A DNA stretch of 64,000 nt from Chionis minor (Eukaryota; Chordata; Aves; Charadriiformes; Chionididae): contig VZSF01002948.1 in the NCBI GenBank assembly GCA_013398295.1, positions 300,462 through 364,461 on the forward strand, given 5' to 3'. Shown piece after piece: positions 10,660-22,425 of this stretch. How positions within the stretch are numbered: position 1 is the first letter of the stretch; every line of letters begins with the position of its first letter. A program made the position numbers and the translations under genes. The notes under the pieces were generated by a model. That model was not told the origin of the DNA. It was given only the letters and a program-made list of their open reading frames with translations, and did no database searches.

Positions 10660-12619
10660 TGAGTGACAGAGGGCATCAAGCATTCTTCTGAAATGCTCTC
10701 GCATCTCCCTCGAACGGCACATCAGGTGTGTCTGAGCTGCATTAATTACAGGAGGTGTTGCACACTCCCACCAAACCTCGGCCGCCCGGGATGCCAGCCC
10801 GCCCTGGCACCACGCACCACAACCCCCTCACCGTCCCTTTCCGGTGAAGGATGTGCTCTACGAAACCGCAGGAACAACCAGCACTTCGGCGAGCTGCGGT
10901 GGTCACCAGCGCTGGGACATCTTGTAGGAGCTGGGGACGATCCATCCGCTGCAGGCGCCCGCAGAGAAGTTGGAGGAGCAGACCTTCAAAAGCCGGACAC
11001 TAGTACCAGCCTGGGCTTGGCTCTGCTGAACCAGGTCCACCTGAGTGGCCATTCTGGTCCCTTTCTCCTGCCAGGACCGTGCGCTCTCCAGGGTTTCCAG
11101 CCTGTTGACACAGTGGCCATGTCTCAGGCACTGGAGCACAAGTGTAAAAAAACCAGAGTGCGTCATGGCTCAGTTTCTTTGGAGAAGTCACGGTGGCTTT
11201 AGCATGTTATGAACTGACTGCTTCAGTGCTGCCATTGGAAGAGCCCGTGCCGATGCCCACTCGCGCGCTGGAGCCTGCCCAGTCCCGCTCCAGGAGCTCA
11301 CACCGCGTTCGTGCAATATGGGAAGGGTGAGCTGGATCTGCTGGCAAACTCCAAATCTCGCATCTTGGTAATTAAAATCCAAAGTGGCAAGAAGGGACCT
11401 AGCCAAGGGGGAGCTCAGGAAGGAGGAGCCGGGTTTGTGACCTTATCCCCATCCCTTGCCCAGGCTGTGCCGCCTGGACGCTCTCCCCTGGCAGCAAACC
11501 CAGCCGTGACAGACCCAGCAAGGCAGCAGCAAGGCCGTTTCGTGCCTGCACACATTACTGACTGCTTAATGGTGGTTTTTTGTTTTTTCCTGTTGACATT
11601 GATCATAATTGTTAGCCCATCGATTGACACACAGACTCCTTGACAGAATAACAAGGAATGCTCCGTGCCAAATTATTCACTCTCCACCGGCTCAAACGCA
11701 CATCCTCCTGCAATCAAACCCCAACCGCTTCCAGCGGGTGGAAAACGGAGGTCCTGTAATTCCAAGTGGGGATGCAAAGAGCTGGGCGGCAGTGGCAGAA
11801 CATCAGGTTCCTGGTGCTCCCCACAGCCTGTCAGCAACGGGTATGTGACAGCAATAATGATACCGTCAGCAGCGCCGGCCCTGCTGTCTGTGCAGTTGGA
11901 GCAGCAGGGAAATACCGGAGGAAAAATGAACTGCACTGAGTGGAAAGGGCTGAGCAACCAAACCCAACCGGGAGCAGGGCAGAAACCTCTTTTACCCTGA
12001 GAATTTGGATTTTGAAGCTCAGGGGCTGTCCTGAAAGCGTGAATTAAAAACAACATGTCTGATTTTGGGATGGTTTAAAGTCAGCGTGGCTCCTTTGAGT
12101 TCCAGGGGCCACCCCAGCCATAACACCTTGGTAGACAGGCACTGATTTGCGATGGCTTGTGGCTCTGTTCAGCTCCGAGCTCTGTGCTGGCGGTGAGCCA
12201 CTGTCCTAACCCTGTCTTTGGAGCCTGGAAGGTATCACCTGGGGCTGAACATACACTGGAGAAGCATCAGAGAAAGTACACTCCTTCTCCCCCAGGAAAG
12301 TTTGCTTTGCTGAAAATCACAGCTCTTCCCAGTTATTTCTTATGAATATTCATCCGTGCCGGGGAACTCATTCAGCAGGGGAGACTGAAGAACCTGTGGG
12401 TGCTTATGCAAAAATACAGACACTTGACACTAAAGATGCTTGTTTAGCTGATGTGAAATCTCTCCAGTTTTCTTCTCCCAGTACACACACAGGCTTTGTG
12501 GGAAGAAATATATTATCCAGCAAATCATTCATCAAAGACCTAGAACGACGCACAGCACGTGTGACGGGAAAAGAAAATGGCCACCTAGATGAGGGTTTAA
12601 GGACATCCAAGAAAGACAT
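10660..12619. other. Mixed to GC-rich sequence, nothing recognised
   Basis: Overlapping frames on both strands (for example 10663-11202 plus and 10903-11166 minus; 11665-12000 plus and 11673-12056 minus) have no recognisable domain. I see no repeat or RNA gene. Confidence 0.55.
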
Positions 12620-12980
12620 TTGATGAGGAAAAAACTTCCTGTGAATTTGTGCTGGAATAAGGGTTAAATAGGGGACTATCTATAACATCTTGTGTCAATC
12701 AAACAGTCATCTGTGCAAATCTGTGGCACGATCTCAAAGGGAACTCTGGCATGTCAGAGGCTGGGCTGGGCACGGATTAGTCAGGAGCTAGAAAGGGCTT
12801 ATAAAAACCTGACATGAAAATGCTTTGCTTTGCGTGCATTTTTATAGCATGAGACTATATACGGAGAGCTGTTATCCCACTGGCTGCTAGGCAGAAGCAG
12901 GGAAAAACAATGAAATATATTTTGGGAAAAAGAAGGGACTTCAAAGGAGACGTCCTCCCAGCGCGGGAAGAGGGTTGCTG
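12620..12980. promoter_or_regulatory. Candidate regulatory element with PBX/PREP and GGATTA words
   Basis: Contains TGTCAATCA (12693-12701, the reverse of TGATTGACA, a known PBX-PREP type site), CACGGATTAG near 12773 (OTX/PITX-type GGATTA), GGGTTAAATAGGGG, TTATAAAAAC and a run of TTTTATAGCATG. There is no coding frame of note. Function is inferred. Confidence 0.33.
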
Positions 12981-13974
12981 AAGAACCTCTCCTGGCTTTT
13001 GGGGAGCTGGACAGGTGCCACTTGCAGACACTTCTGATAACGCTTGTTTTCTTTCCCTTTGTTTTGACTTAACGCCGTTTTCAGAGCTGCCTCCCCCGTC
13101 CCTCCCGCAGGACCCCGGACCCCTCGCCAGGAGCCATCCCTCCGCCCCGCTCCCTGCAGAGCTTCGCTGCTGCCTGCGGTTTCTCCAAAATTTCCTTTTA
13201 AGAAATCAGGGCAGAGAACAAGGGAAGTGGGTCCTCGATGACGTAAGTGTTACAGATCTCTGAAATAAGCTAGGCTCATTAATAGCTTTTCTAAACATTG
13301 CAGTCGCTGTCGATGATCTCTGTGGTAGTTTTTGGTGTGAGAGGGGTGAAATCCACGGGTGAATCTTGCCATTTTCAGACCCGTGATGGGCCACATGCTT
13401 GAAGACCGGATCGCTTCCCCATTCTGACCGACTCCGGAGCTTCGCCGTGATGCGGGAGATTGTTTGGAGGGATCCGTGTCAGGATATTTTAGGGAAGTCA
13501 CTGCTAAACATCGCAGCGAATACAATCGCTCTGTGCACTGCACAAATCCCTTCCCTGATTGGAATTAGCATGGCAGTGCTGGAGCTTTCCGAGGGCTGCT
13601 GCGGGCGAAGATGGAGTGCCTGTTGCAGAGGCAGACAGACCCGCTCGGGTCTGCAGGGAAAGAGCCTTTCTGTGCAGCAGCATCTCCGCTGTTGTCCTAA
13701 CGAGAGCCCAACCTCGGTACCTGCATCCGAGGCATCAGAAGACTCAGAGGCGAGCGCGGCGCAGGCTGCTGCCGGCACAGCGCTCACAGTGATCCTCTGC
13801 TGCCGTGGTCCGGGCTGCGAAACCCAGTGGGACCTGGATCCCGCAGGCTGTGCCGGGGCACGGGCAACCTCATCCCAGCATTGCTGGTCCGTGGGCAGAG
13901 CCTGGCTCGCAGCAGGGAACCCGCATCCCGTGGGCACCAGCGGCCGGGTCCGCTCTCTGCTCCTCCATGAGGAG
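12981..13974. other. Mixed, partly GC-rich; nothing recognised
   Basis: Frames at 13399-13980 plus and 13479-14024 minus overlap antisense over almost their whole length and match no family, so both are treated as chance. Confidence 0.55.
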
Positions 13975-14095
13975 CTTTGAATGCTATTTAATAGGTTGCA
14001 GCAGAACGACTCCGTTCTCATCAATCCACAAACTGCTTAATTAGTTAATAATTTACTCCAGATAAACTTGATTTGAGCTCTCTAGTTTGCAGTTT
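13975..14095. promoter_or_regulatory. Short homeodomain-rich island
   Basis: About 120 bp with TTTAATAGG, CATCAATCC, GCTTAATTAGTTAATAA and TTGATTTGAG. The density of TAAT words is high and the flanks are GC-rich. It is a plausible small regulatory element, unproven. Confidence 0.3.
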
Positions 14096-14369
14096 CGGCT
14101 GCCTCTCCGATACCTCCAGCCTCTCGGGAGAGCGGAGGAAGGGATGGGGATGTGCTGGGGGAATAGCTCAGGGCACACGCTCCCTGGCTAGCAGGATTCC
14201 CTCGCTCTTACGCTTTGTTTTGGAGCCGCAGACTTGTTCAGCAGAGCCAGTTTCAGTGAACCTGGCTCCTCTAAAAACATTCTCTTCAGCTGTGTTTTGT
14301 AGAAAGGGAGGAAAAAAAAAAAAACCTAAATATTTTCACTGGGATAAGCCCCCATGTTAGAGCCACGTC
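14096..14369. other. Nothing recognised
   Basis: Mixed composition with an A14 run near 14311. No motif cluster, repeat or gene. Confidence 0.55.
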
Positions 14370-14884
14370 CCTTTCATGCTGTTGCACATGGGCTGATATT
14401 TAAGGCAGGGACTTATTGTATAACCCAGTGCCTGTGGGATTAAAAAAAAAAGAAAAAATATATAGTCTCCATGGAAATGGAGGCCATATCTTTTGAAAAC
14501 TGTATCAGAGCTCTCTATCCTCTCCCCTTTATCATTGTATTTTAACCTACCAGCTGCATATTTAAGAGCAGAGCTTGCAAGATGATCTTACCCTTTTTTA
14601 TTATTTTCCCTCATGTGTTAAGGGAGGGAATACTGACAGGGACAAGTGACAGCTCGCTAATTATTCCCTTACTGCCACTGCTGTTCTTGTTTTGGACGTG
14701 TTGCTCATTTTCCTCTGCTCTTCGCACTGAATAATGCATGGGTCCCTATCAGTATTCATGCAGTACCTTCGGGAACTGCCAGCCTAACTAGCTGATAACT
14801 GATTCAGTTTGTAACCGGTGCCTTTGGGAGTTGCAAGGAAAAGTAGCCAAGAACAAATTTAACACTTCTTTCTCATTGCCTTAG
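14370..14884. promoter_or_regulatory. Candidate developmental enhancer
   Basis: An AT-rich island with TATTTAAGGC, a GTCTCCATGGAAAT word (14465-14478), CCATATCTTTTG, GCATATTTAAGAG, AAGTGACAGCTCGCTAATTATTCC near 14645 (MEIS-type TGACAG beside TAATTA), and GAATAATGCATGGG. It runs directly into the strong splice-acceptor-like tract ending at 14884. It has no coding potential. The enhancer role is inference. Confidence 0.38.
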
Positions 14885-14961
14885 AACATCAAGGAGAGGT
14901 ACAGGAGGACTGCGCATGAAATACATTTGTTGCCTGAAGCTGTTGGAGGTACATAACTAAA
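14885..14961 (+). other. Candidate noncoding exon (77 nt)
   Basis: The segment follows a strong 3' splice-site-like tract (CTTCTTTCTCATTGCCTTAG ending at 14884, with a possible branch point AATTTAACA) and ends at AAA|GTAAGT, with the donor at 14962-14967. All three frames contain a stop, so an internal coding exon is unlikely; a long-noncoding-RNA or untranslated exon fits better. Strong splice-like pairs do occur by chance in 64 kb, so this is only a candidate. Confidence 0.2.
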
Positions 14962-14969
14962 GTAAGTGC

Positions 14970-16629
14970 GTTTAACCCGGCGCAGCGCAGCCCGCGAGGT
15001 CAGTGGGCAATCCAGATGGGAGCACCCGGGTGGGCGAGGGCGAGGAATCAGCTCTTTGGAAGCAGTTGTTTTCAGCAGATGCCCTCCCTAGGTTTTGCAG
15101 GGAGGTGCCAGGAAGAGCCACCCCGGAGCCATCTGTACTTTGGAGTCACAAACAGTGCGAGCCTGGTGCCTGCGCTGGGGTGTGCTCCGAGTTATCAGTT
15201 GCTGTCGGGGTGGTAGGAGCACATTGGAACAGCAACCCCGCAGGGCTGGAGCCAGCCGGGAGCAGGATGGGGCGCAGCCTGGTCCCCACCCTGGAAAGTG
15301 CGAAATGACGACGCCAGGGGCTGACCCCGAGCAACACTTGTGGAGCAGAGCCTGCTCCCTTACAGCAAGGTCTGTAGCACTCCAAAGCAAGCTTCCAGAG
15401 CGCCCTCTCATCCCATCGAGCCAACGGGGATGGGTAAAAGCAATTTCGTCTCTTCCTCTGTTAAATATGTTTGCGAACGGGAAGAAACGGAGACTGAAGT
15501 TTGGCATTTTTATGTCTGCCACATGCGTTAAAGGTGAATAGTTATTCCATGTACTACGTGAAACACACATTTCCTTGCCCCACAAGTGGGGAGGACTGGG
15601 CCCACGCTGGCTCCGTGGGCAACAGGCTCTTCTCTCCTCCGCAGAAAGGATGAGAAACTGCCCTGAGCAGCTGGCTGAGTATCCTTACTCCAGCTTTTCG
15701 CTGACGTGTGTCAGATGGTGTGACCTTAACCACCCTTAATGGCATGACCTTAACCATATTCAGTTTCATTCCTCTCCGAGTGTGTATATATATATTTAAA
15801 TTAGTGCCATGGAGGGAGATATGCATTGGGTTTTGGGCTGCATCAAAGTTGTCAGACGTGTCTTTTGAAGGAGCTGAAAGCAAATGGGGAGGTGACCTTG
15901 TAAGTGTCCATCATGCCTCATGCAACAGACAGAGGTTCAAGTCTGAAAATTTCAAAGGTCTTTTTGGAGCTCACACTAGGAATTATTTCACTAGTTCAAA
16001 CGCAATGCACTTTGTTAAGAAAGTTTAAAAGTTCCTCTTCCAAGTAAAGACCATCCAGCTGAATGCTAGACAGTGAGTGAAGTTTTTTCACAAGGGACAA
16101 TGTTCCTGAAATGCAGCCAGATTTAAGAGCAGCTTCAGCAAGATCTAACAGAAAAGCCCCAGCAGGGCTGCGTGCAGGCAGGACTGGGACATGGATGTTC
16201 CCTGCCAGCAGTCAAGCGCCAGCAGCCACAAGTGCTGCATTCAACCGGAGCCCCTCCAGACACAGGGATGAGAGCAGGAGTGTCACGGGGAGAACAGGCT
16301 AGAGGGACACAGTGACCCAACTCAGGAAGCTCTTGATTCAGACAAAGCTGTGGTGTTTTTAATTGATTCTTCTCCGCTGTTCTCATTTCAGGCTTTTCTG
16401 GTCTTCCTTGTGAGGACGTACAACTCTCTTGCTCCCAGTACCATGAGGGAGACCAGCCGGCCACATCGGAAAATCCTACACGACCTGTCCCATCAGCCCC
16501 TCCAGAGATGTGCAGAGGAGGTATTCTCTGACAGCCAACAACCTGGTTGGGGGGGAAGGGGGAGAGGAAATCAACCTCTCTCTCCTTGCGGGTTCTGCAG
16601 AAGTTGACAGCAGTTTGTATATAGAGTCG
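14970..16629. other. Mostly unremarkable; contains a duplicated nuclear-receptor-type word
   Basis: Mixed sequence with overlapping random frames. The only structure I can name is TGACCTTAACCA repeated at 15721-15732 and 15745-15756, and a short TATATATATA run at about 15784-15795. No gene or repeat family is recognised. Confidence 0.55.
15721..15756 (-). promoter_or_regulatory. Paired TTAAGGTCA extended half-sites
   Basis: The 12-mer TGACCTTAACCA occurs twice, 24 bp apart start to start. On the minus strand each reads TTAAGGTCA, which fits the TNAAGGTCA consensus of estrogen-related receptors and related monomer-binding nuclear receptors. The exact spacing and identical flanks suggest a local duplication. 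Binding is not shown. Confidence 0.35.
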
Positions 16630-17175
16630 GCTAAAACCCAAGGCTAATTGGACAAAATTAGTGACATCTTTTAAAAGGTAGGAAGAGAGTTGAATAATGC
16701 TGATCTCTCTATCGTGCTGTCTATAATTACGGCAAAAAATAGGATGTCAATGAGATAATCAACTACAGAATTGAGAATCCCTTGGTAATGACTGCACTCA
16801 TATTCCTTGCCCCCAGCCTGCTGGAGAAGTTTGGCTTCAGCTGGAACGTGCACATTGTTAACTTGGCAGTGTCACTCCTGCTCCTGTTTCAGTGAACAGT
16901 TTCCCCAGCCATAGTAAGCCTTGGAAAGACATTCACCAGTGTCTGTGGTGCCCCTGGGGAGCCCCTTGGAAGACAAGAAAAAAAGCCTCAAGATACTGTA
17001 TGTCAGTCTATCTCTCACTATAATTATCTTTATTGATTGGGGAATCATTTACATTTCCATATCTCTGAGTTTCCTGTTAGCGCTACTGTTTAGATGTGTT
17101 CACTGATCAGATTTCAAGAGATTTCATCCCAGGCAAAAAAACCTTGTTATGTATGAACTATATGCAAATCTCGAA
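16630..17175. promoter_or_regulatory. Candidate regulatory cluster with homeodomain and POU words
   Basis: Two AT-rich parts. The first (16630-16810) has GGCTAATTGG, AAAATTAGTGACATC, CTATAATTACGG and GATAATCAAC. The second (16980-17175) has CTATAATTATC, TTTATTGATTGG (to 17040), CATTTACATTTCC and a perfect octamer ATGCAAAT at 17162-17169. No coding potential or repeat similarity. Conservation was not testable. Confidence 0.38.
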
Positions 17176-18469
17176 AGCGAGGTGATGGGGTCTTATGGCA
17201 AGAAATAACACCAGGAATCATAGCATCGGTGGAAGGAGAAAAGAGGAAGCGGCCATGTCAGCAAAGCCATTTTTCACAGCATCCCCAACTCACAGTAATG
17301 CACTGCACAGATTTCCTCCCAATATTTATTCAAAATAAAGAGGAACAGAAATTTGTGAGGACACAAAGCCACCAAACCAGAAATTCTTCTTTCCTGTAGG
17401 TTTGCGATATGTCCTGAGGGGATAGCTCTTCTTGTAGACAGGTATACAGAAATATCTGCTTAACTCAGGTTTGGAAACAGTTGCGGATGGCTCCTCAGAG
17501 AATGCTCTCCCCTAAATATTCTGCTGGCAGAAATCCTGCTTATTTTCTTCCTGGTTACCCGCTGTTCTGTCACTCCACATGTCTTCTGCTGCTTGTTCGT
17601 GGCAGAACATAACCAGCTGAGATGCCCCTTCACTTTAACGCCCCGGTGCCCCGCAGGACGCCTTCAGCCTCGGGTCACCTTTCGACAAAAGCAGCGTTTG
17701 CCCGTTTGTTGGTGGACACTGACTGGGTGCGGGCACAAAAAAGACCACAGCGGCAAAAATATCTTTTTGTGACAAAAGCTATGCAATGACACTGTCTGGA
17801 GTGAGATTTTAGGTACAACATTCTCAGGAATTTGCTGGGAATTGTTATCCCTGAGGGAATTAAAACTGCAGCTGCGCTCCCCAGTGCCTGGCTGGTAGAC
17901 AGGGGAGAGGGCAAGAGCAGGAAAGGGTTTCTGCATCCCTGCCCGCTGCACCCTCCTGCCTTACACAGGTCCTTGGTCACAGCACATCAGGGACCAGATT
18001 TGGACATGTACACCGCAGACAAGGGCGCTGCTTCCCTGCATTGCCTGGGAACATCCCAGTTGCCGGGACTCGGACCAGTCTGTGCCCTGGTTCAGTGGTC
18101 AGGGTTGCACGCATCTCTGAAAACAGCCTCTAACCAGCCCCTCACACGCAGCCTGCTCAGGCTCACCCAGACTAGACACAGAATCTGTGCTCCAAAATGG
18201 ATGTTTTTCACATTAAAGAGCTGCACAAACATTTTATTTCCCATTTGTGGCCTTTTTGCAAACAGCAGAGAATCCACTCTTTCCTCCAGAAGATTTGTGT
18301 CCGAGGGAGCTCCCAGGCTGACATAAAGCTGCCCATACTTTCAAGAGGCCTCTCTGGTAAGCTCTTATTTCTTGGATTCCTTCCCAAAATGAGGCAGTAT
18401 CACTTATGGGAAGCGGCAAACAGGAGTGATATGAAGCATTGAGAAAACCTTCCCGTTTCAGCAGAGGCA
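17176..18469. other. Nothing recognised
   Basis: Mixed sequence. Frames near 17664-17980 (minus) and 17832-18326 (plus) overlap antisense and have no recognisable domain. Confidence 0.55.
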
Positions 18470-18625
18470 CAAGTGTCATGTCTCTACAGAAATATCAATT
18501 ATATTTCCTGTACAGCTAATGAGATAGCAGTTGGCAAACATTAGCAGGTAAACAGTCAAACACAGCCTAGCACATAGTTTGGGCTTTTTGAATTAAATTT
18601 TCCCATTATTAAAGTGTCCCTGAGC
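18470..18625. promoter_or_regulatory. Short candidate regulatory element
   Basis: Contains AATATCAATTATATTTCC, CAGCTAATGAGATAG, CATTAGCAGGTAAACAG (forkhead-like GTAAACA) and TTGAATTAAATTTTCCC. The size, texture and lack of coding capacity fit a conserved-type element, unproven. Confidence 0.32.
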
Positions 18626-19319
18626 GCTGCACCCTCTGGCATGCCCAGATAAAGAGCCCATAATAGTCAATGGAGTGCAGTGAAATGCATGAGGGAGCCC
18701 TTCCTCCTCCGGTTCCCGGCTAAACAAACCCACCGGCACCACGGGAACAAACACTGCCATCGGACCCGCCACTGGAGCTTTGACCATCATCCCTCAAACC
18801 CCTTTTTAGCTGCGTTTTGATTCCGACTACATCATATTCCTTCATCCAGATAAACCACCATTTTGCTGTGCCCTGGGGACAGCCAAGACCTCGGCCCCTT
18901 CCCCACGTCCCCATGTCCCCACGCCCAGTCGGGGACATGCCCCCTATCCCGCGGGGGAGATATTTTACACTGCAACTTATCTATTTGCCTTTAGCTGCAG
19001 GCTGGGAGACACTCTATATGAATATATTCAGGCTAATTTTGAGTAAGTCCGGCATTTAGATGTCTTTATCTTGCAGGGGTTACAAAGCTGTGCAATTTTT
19101 TAGCTGCATTTCATACAATCTGCAAGGGGAGCATGGTCCTCCTTGCGCCCAGCTGGTGGCTCTGGCTCGGTTATCCCATTTTCCCCCCGGGATAACAGTC
19201 CCCAGGGCACTCGCAGCACTTTTCGGCACAGGTACCTGCTCTACAAGTGGGGAAATGGAGGCACAGGCTGGCCAGTTTGACTCCTCTGGCACCACCACCC
19301 TCTCGCAAAACAGCAGTTT
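18626..19319. other. Mixed sequence, nothing firm
   Basis: A GC-rich stretch is followed by an AT-rich patch at 18960-19090. A splice-acceptor-like tract ends at 19000 (TATTTGCCTTTAGCTGCAG) with a GTAAGT at 19043-19048. The 42-nt interval is too short and the context too weak to call an exon. Confidence 0.5.
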
Positions 19320-19530
19320 CTCCCCACAGCACGTTTATTTTACTTCATCAGAGCTTCTTTTTGCTCATTTTTACTGCTCTGTTCTTTCAGTGAATAAGAG
19401 AGCATATCTGATTCAGCATTATTATTAATCCCATATGTAGCTTATGAAGGGAGGAAAAAGCAGTAATTAAGCACAGTCATAAGTTAAAAGGATTGAATGT
19501 GCGTTTCTTGCTTGCCTAATATCTGGCAAG
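19320..19530. promoter_or_regulatory. Candidate regulatory element
   Basis: An AT-rich island with GTTTATTTTACTTCATC, CATTATTATTAATCCC, GCAGTAATTAAGCAC and CATAAGTTAAAAGG. Homeodomain cores are frequent. Evidence is motif texture only. Confidence 0.32.
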
Positions 19531-20620
19531 TGCCTTGTGTTTACTCAGTCATCTGCCTCTGATTCGGCTGAATTCTGAGGTTTTTCTAACATGTTGTGTG
19601 CTGCCTTTGTCCTGGCCATGGACACATAGTGGTTTCTGGGATGCCCTTTATCTTCTAGGATTTTCTGCAGTCAAAGAAATACCCACCAGAGCCAGCACCC
19701 ATCCACACACGCAGGTCAGCTTGTGCTTTCCCAGGCTACTGCCACAATAAACAGATTTCAGACCCAAATCTGAAAAAACCCACAATCTTCTACACAAAAA
19801 ATAAAGCTAGCAGGAAGCTTAGGAAATTGTCCTAGACTGCTGGGAAAGGGGCAGCTGGGTGGGGATGCTTGGAGTGGGGTTACTGGAGTGGGGTACAGCA
19901 GGAGAGAGACAAGTTGCTGGGCACTGAAGAGAAAATCAGAAAGGGGGCTTCCACGCTGTAAGAGGGAAGAATGAGGGTAAATACTAGGAAAAGGTTACAA
20001 AAGTCTAGCAGAGCAACAGGAATCAGCAGGAAAAAACCCCAAAGGCTGAAGGGCAGGAAGCTATAAAGACCCAGAGAGCCTGCCCGGGCAAGGAGTGCGA
20101 TGGCCCTGGAGATGGTGTGGTGTAGCACCTCACGGTCCAGGAGGTGGCAGGGAATCCCCACCAGGAGCACTGCCACCTGGTTGTTGCCCGGTATCTTATT
20201 GTAGTGCTTGCAGCTGGCTTTTACAGGGGCTGGGGGAATTACTTCCTGCAATCCTGCTCCTCCCAGGTGGAAACTTAAGCAGGTGAAGCATATATAAGGG
20301 TAAGGGCATGAGCCTTTTGGGAAGTGGGTTTGGGTAAGGTTTGTGGGGATGGGCCTTGTAGCATAAGGTAAAGAGCAAGTATGGGAATTTAGTTTAGGCT
20401 TTTTCTCAAACAAGAATACATTATTTTGTTCTGTGAGATGCTGGTGTGCGATTCTTTTAGTATAGGGTGGTACACAGCTTTATCTAGAGAGTTATATTTC
20501 TACTCATTGCTCTTAGGAGCTCCATTCCTGCAGCCGTTCTGTCAGATCACTTTGGAAAGGTCCTTCTAAACTGAGAGTAAGGTAACCCTTCAGAAAACAA
20601 AACAAACAAAAAAAAAAGTG
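19531..20620. other. Unidentified, possibly an old repeat
   Basis: The 19850-20410 part is purine-rich on the plus strand, so the minus strand carries a 177-codon frame with two hydrophobic stretches (about residues 80-92 and 105-150). I recognise no family. Composition alone can produce such Leu/Phe/Ser/Pro-rich products. TATA-like words (TATAAAGACC near 20064, CATATATAAGG near 20289) and the unusual texture leave open a decayed LTR or other repeat, but I cannot define ends. Confidence 0.4.
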
Positions 20621-21429
20621 TAGTGTATTGGTAAGATGTAAGCAATAAGGAGAATATAGACTTCTACCTAGTCCTAATGCAGTGGGCTTTCAAGCCGTTC
20701 CTAGCTCAAGCTTATTCTCTCTGAAATAAGGATGAGTTATGAGCTCTCTCTGAGTTGTTTCTCTCCCTCAGGCACTGGAGGGTTTTAGAATTTCCCCTCA
20801 TCAGGGTCGAGATCTGCTTCAGGGCACTTGACCAGAAGGATGTGGAATGAGGTGGAGTAAAAGCTGCGTACTTGGGGCTGCCGGGCTTCTCCTGCAGCCG
20901 GCTGGTTCTGCCGGCCGGTGCAAGAGCTGGTCTCGCACTGCAGGCGGTATTACGAGAACATACGTTCTTTATAACCCCCTTTAATATTTTAACTATTAAA
21001 AGAGCATCCTCCGAAATACAAGGTGTTTAACTCATTGTCCCATGGAGCCCTAGGGTGTACCTTCACTTGCAGGGGCCGTGCTGTGCTCTGCCAGGCACCA
21101 GCTCGGTGTCACACCGCGGTTCCTCTGGCTGCGTCTCTCCTAGCTCGGCATTCCCACCCAACCCTCCTTCCCTAGGTCTTTTTTTCTTGCTATTCCCTCC
21201 ATCCAGAGGATCATTTTTCAGACAGCCCCAGTGCTTTGCCCTGCAGTCAGACTATTTAGTCTGGTTTTGGTGACCCTGTCTGACTGTTCAAGAATAAGCT
21301 CTCAGGTTTCTCTTTTTCTCTGCAATCACTAGGCTTTTTTTTTTTTTTTTTTTTTTAAGCAAATACATACCTTTGAGCCTTAGCCTTTCAGAAGGACTTA
21401 AGGTGGTCCCATTCTCCTTCCTCTGTGCG
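20621..21429. other. Nothing recognised; T22 run
   Basis: Mixed sequence with a small AT-rich patch at 20940-21010 (CTTTAATATTTTAACTATT) and a run of 22 T at 21335-21356. I looked for a processed pseudogene next to the run and saw no AATAAA signal or gene-like sequence. Confidence 0.55.
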
Positions 21430-22425
21430 AAGAGAAATGCTCGGAATAGCAGTGGGATTTGCATTCCTTCGCAATTGTGCTGTGGGAGTGCAGGGTTACC
21501 TTCCCTTATTAGTCACTGTGGAGTGGCCGTTCAGAGCTAATATTTACCAAAAAAATCTAAAAAGCGAGGAATACCCACGTTCTGCTATACAGGCAGCACA
21601 TCTCTCCGAGCACTGAAGCAGCGACACCGCTAGGGTTTTCTTTGGAGAAGTGACGATATAATTTTTGGTTTGACTAATACGTGCTGAAAAAGCTCATTGT
21701 GCTTTCAATGTTAATTCTAAAAGCTCTTAAAAATTCCCATAAGCTCTTTTCTTTGTGCTGCTCAGCCATTGTCCATAGCCCCTAGCAAGAGTTCACATTG
21801 TGCCTCCGCATTGTGTGCACCGTGTGGAGTCAGCAGAACCGGCTCCTGCTCAGGATGGATGGCTGCGACTGCTCACCAGTTAATTTTGGTTTAATTACTA
21901 TACACAAGTCGAAGTAGCTAATCGCTCATCGTGGGCTTCACGTTTTAGATGGTGTTACTCTGGCTTCTAAAATACGACAGTCACTGAATGTACAGAATGC
22001 CTTTTTTTTCTTCAAAATGGGCCTCTCTAAAAGGGTTAAAAGTGTGAAATATCGTTCTTCGTAAACAACAAGCAAAGAATATATTTTAAAAATACAATGT
22101 AAGGGACTGATGCCGTATCATATAAAATTTCTGGTGCTTCGCGCTCTGAGCGGTGAAAGTGCTGACTGTGACAAGCCAGGGGAGGCCTTTGCATCGATCA
22201 GAAAATAAAAGTTAAGCAGCGCCTGGTGCTCGGCCGGGATAGCTGGATTCATCCCGATTTATTGGGCCTACCGCAAAGCACAATAACTGCTGGATGTGGA
22301 TCGTTCAGCTGCCGCGTGCTAATGAAGTCTGCATTAATTAGCCACTGTGGATTGATTTTCATGATTTGTCTGTCTGGGCCCCTCCAATGAGTCTGGAGGA
22401 ACTTGGTGCTTGACCTTCGCCGCGT
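21430..22425. promoter_or_regulatory. Candidate enhancer region
   Basis: Several AT-rich parts. One starts with a perfect octamer ATTTGCAT (21457-21464) followed by a TEAD-like CATTCC. Others hold AGCTAATATTTACC, CCAGTTAATTTTGGTTTAATTAC near 21875, TAAAAGGGTTAAAAG, ATATTTTAAAAATAC, GTGCTAATGAAGTCTGCATTAATTAGCC near 22320, and GATTGATTTTCATGATTTG. It has no coding capacity and joins a second strong block at 22800. Conserved-type texture; function inferred. Confidence 0.42.

Noticed and set aside
15940..15955. GGTTCAAGTCT, similar to a tRNA or tRNA-derived SINE B-box
   Set aside because: No A-box at the right distance and no cloverleaf could be drawn.
21335..21356. T22 run considered as the poly-A tail of a minus-strand processed pseudogene
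   Set aside because: No AATAAA on the minus strand nearby and no gene-like sequence beyond it.
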